Part shown: positions 62,245 through 64,000 of the stretch, piece after piece
Layout: each line of letters starts with the position of its first letter
How positions within the stretch are numbered: the stretch's first letter is position 1
Source of the DNA: Paenibacillus plantarum
Lineage (GTDB): Bacteria > Bacillota > Bacilli > Paenibacillales > NBRC-103111
Reading direction: 5' to 3'
DNA length: 64,000 nucleotides
Assembly: GCF_013141695.1 (NCBI RefSeq)
Contig: NZ_WHNY01000074.1
Coordinates: 1-64,000, forward strand
The notes under the pieces: model-generated
Databases searched by the model: none
Told to the model about the DNA's origin: nothing
The model's input: only the letters and a program-made list of their open reading frames with translations
Made by a program: the position numbers and the translations under genes

Positions 62245-63836
62245 CGTGTCGCAACCCCCTGATCCGCCGTCAGCTCTTTGCGCAGCTCAATCTCATCAAT
62301 ACCAGAGACTATCAGGCGGTACTGCTGCGCAGGGTCTGTATCCGGATACTCCTCAAGCGAATGCAAGCCCCGCGTCTCCTTGCGTGCTAGCGCAGCGGTG
62401 TACATCCATCTCGCTGTCGCAATCATCGCAGCGACTTCGCGTGCGCGAACCCGACCCTGCACCGTCGGGTTCAAGGCCGTCCCCCGCAAGCTCGCCCACA
62501 GATCGTCCAATCGCGCCAGCGATTGACGGATCACGGGCTCACTGCGGAAATAATTGATGTCCAGCGGAAAGACCTCCCGCTGGACTGCCTCGACCAAGCC
62601 CCTCGCATCGAGGATGCGATCGGGGGCTGCATCAGGGTCGACCAGGCCGTAGCGGCCCGCTGGTCGCAAATCTCTAGCGCTGCGCCCGAGCGTCAGCGCA
62701 TGCTTCGCAGCTCCGGCACCTGCCCACGTGCCGGAGGAGATCGCCCAGGAGGCGTTGAACGCGCCTCCGCCTGACTTCGCACCCGTGACGCGCTCACGGG
62801 TGGCCGCATCGCCGGCGGCATATAGGCCCGGAACCGTTGAGGCGCAGCTCTCATCGGTGAGGCGTATGCCGCCCGTCCCGCGGACGGTTCCCTCATAGCG
62901 AAGCGTGAGCGGGAACCGCTCTGTGAAGGGATCGATGCCTGCGCGATCCAAGGGCACGAAGAAAATCGCGTGCGATTTGCGCAGAATTTGCTGCTTTTCT
63001 TCCGTATCCGCGTGGTTTAGCACCGCGTACACCGGGCCTTTGCTCAGCATTTTGGGCAGAAAATCCCCTGCTCTCGGGCCACCGCCTTGCAGCACCGTGC
63101 CATCCTCCGATGTATAGGTCGCCCAGTTCAGCAAGCGGCCACGAGTCACCGTGCCGAAGGCTGCGCTAGGCGCATACTGACGCGTGAATTCCATGCCAGA
63201 TAGCTCGGCACCGAGCTCCGTCGCCATCAGAACACCCTCTCCAGTTAGGACGTTACAACCTAACCCCTTGCTTAGAAAAGCACATCCGCCCGTTGCAATC
63301 ACGACGGCATTCGCTCGAATTTCCCATTCCGAATCATCCAAGCGTGAAAGGCCACGCGCTCCTCCAACCCCATGCTCATCAACGAGCAGCTCTAAGGCTG
63401 GCGATTGATCAAGAATCTTCACACCTGCCCGACTGACCTGACGACGCATTAGCTTCATGTACTCCGGTCCTTGCAAGTGATCGCGCAAAGGAACACCCTG
63501 CTCATCACGGCGAAACGGATAGCCCCACTTCTCCACTAACAATAAGCTTTCATACACTTGATCTAGCACGCGGTGAATCCAGGCAGGCTCTGCCAAATAC
63601 CCACTTTCTTTGTAACGCTGCTGAACTGCCTTCTCTCTCAACTCAGGATCTGGCGGCAGGTACAACAAATTCGTGCCTCCTGGTGCGGTAGCTCCGCTGG
63701 ATCCTAGGAATCCTTTGTCTACGAGGATGACCTTCGCATGCTGCTGGGCTGCGCTCCAAGCTGCCCATGCCCCGGCGGGACCTCCGCCGATGACTAGAAC
63801 ATCGGCTTCTAATTTCGTAATTTTGCCCGAGCTCAT
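62241..63836 (-). CDS. AprA/fumarate reductase-like FAD flavoprotein (module 1)
   Basis: The protein has 531 residues from the ATG at 63836, chosen because GGAGGG lies six bases upstream; the frame is open to 63878 but that part overlaps the upstream permease gene. It has VLVIGGGPAGAWAAWSAA, VVIATGGCAFLSKGLGCNVLTGEG, GTVRGTGGIRLTDE and PGLYAAGDAATRE, and matches module 2 along its length. It is visibly richer in G and C than module 2, especially at 62.2-63.1 kb, so the two copies have diverged for some time. Confidence 0.88.
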   Translation of the reverse strand: MSSGKITKLEADVLVIGGGPAGAWAAWSAAQQHAKVILVDKGFLGSSGATAPGGTNLLYLPPDPELREKAVQQRYKESGYLAEPAWIHRVLDQVYESLLLVEKWGYPFRRDEQGVPLRDHLQGPEYMKLMRRQVSRAGVKILDQSPALELLVDEHGVGGARGLSRLDDSEWEIRANAVVIATGGCAFLSKGLGCNVLTGEGVLMATELGAELSGMEFTRQYAPSAAFGTVTRGRLLNWATYTSEDGTVLQGGGPRAGDFLPKMLSKGPVYAVLNHADTEEKQQILRKSHAIFFVPLDRAGIDPFTERFPLTLRYEGTVRGTGGIRLTDESCASTVPGLYAAGDAATRERVTGAKSGGGAFNASWAISSGTWAGAGAAKHALTLGRSARDLRPAGRYGLVDPDAAPDRILDARGLVEAVQREVFPLDINYFRSEPVIRQSLARLDDLWASLRGTALNPTVQGRVRAREVAAMIATARWMYTAALARKETRGLHSLEEYPDTDPAQQYRLIVSGIDEIELRKELTADQGVATR

Positions 63837-63858
63837 CGCAATCCCTCCTTGATGTATC

Positions 63859-64000
63859 CTAACCTTGGAAGCTGTCACGCCAGCTTAGCCATCTTCTTTC
63901 TAACCAGCGTACAAGTGAATCCACGACTTTACCGATCACCGCAAAAATGATGACCCCTACGAAAATAAGCTCAGCGCTTGAATTTTGTTTACCATAGTTA
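63859..64000 (-). CDS. SsuC-type ABC permease, C-terminal end only
   Basis: The last 46 codons of a minus-strand gene that continues past the window edge, with stop TAG at 63859-63861. The translation runs from SSAELIFVGVIIFAVIGKVV into DSLVRWLERRWLSWRDSF. The last membrane helix and amphipathic tail are like those of sulfonate/taurine permeases. It ends 22 bp before the chosen start of flavoprotein module 1, so the ABC transporter and the redox modules are in one direction and probably one operon. Confidence 0.75.
   Translation of the reverse strand, partial: NYGKQNSSAELIFVGVIIFAVIGKVVDSLVRWLERRWLSWRDSFQG

Overview
The window looks like a Paenibacillus chromosome segment. It has mid-GC DNA with strong Gram-positive ribosome binding sites and lipobox substrate-binding proteins. 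YesM/YesN-type and AraC regulators are abundant, the extracellular enzymes are very large and multidomain (SLH, FN3, cohesin, dockerin), and the dispersed intergenic repeats are of a kind I associate with Paenibacillus. No rRNA, tRNA, prophage, CRISPR array or intact insertion sequence is visible. Almost every gene is on the minus strand. The plus-strand exceptions are a DUF2306 membrane protein, a giant polysaccharide lyase, a toxin-antitoxin pair and a repeat-rich broken reading frame.

Layout. 1-6.7 kb holds housekeeping and unknown genes: SelO AMPylase, a three-gene operon (ferritin-like diiron protein, TIM-barrel protein, DinB-like protein), a membrane-anchored unknown, a remnant of an RskA-type anti-sigma factor and a DUF2306 protein. 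6.7-8.8 kb holds a CPA1 Na+/H+ antiporter. 9.1-21.9 kb is a uronate-polysaccharide locus: an 1,799-residue heparinase II/III-type lyase faces an ABC importer (two permeases and a lipoprotein), a membrane AraC sensor-regulator and a GH88 unsaturated glucuronyl hydrolase. 22.1-24.1 kb is EcsAB. 24.3-27.2 kb is an iron-siderophore unit with a Fur box and an unusual AraC regulator. 28-42.5 kb is a xylan locus: GH30, a YesMN two-component system, a 2,094-residue SLH-anchored GH10 xylanase and a second importer. 42.6-43.4 kb is a gap full of repeats. 43.5-56.6 kb holds a second GH88 and a fructan locus (two GH32 enzymes, fructokinase, importer, two-component system) that is split by a toxin-antitoxin pair. 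56.7-64 kb is a sulfonate-type ABC cluster with two tandem flavoprotein/ferredoxin pairs, a nitroreductase and an MFS exporter.

How the parts work together. Each of the three carbohydrate loci couples a secreted or anchored depolymerase to an oligosaccharide importer that lacks its own ATPase, cytoplasmic exo-enzymes, and a dedicated membrane sensor. The ATPase is presumably a shared MsmX-type protein encoded elsewhere.

The least explained items are these: the twin flavoprotein/ferredoxin modules, with a promoter, operator and terminator leader between them; a 48-bp tandem array whose variation is largely silent in one plus-strand frame; a 51-52 bp palindrome array; a Paenibacillus-type dispersed repeat at three loci; an AraC regulator with a transposase-like N-terminus; and a toxin-antitoxin pair lying between a response-regulator gene and its probable terminator. 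All function calls rest on reading the translated sequence by eye, without database searches.
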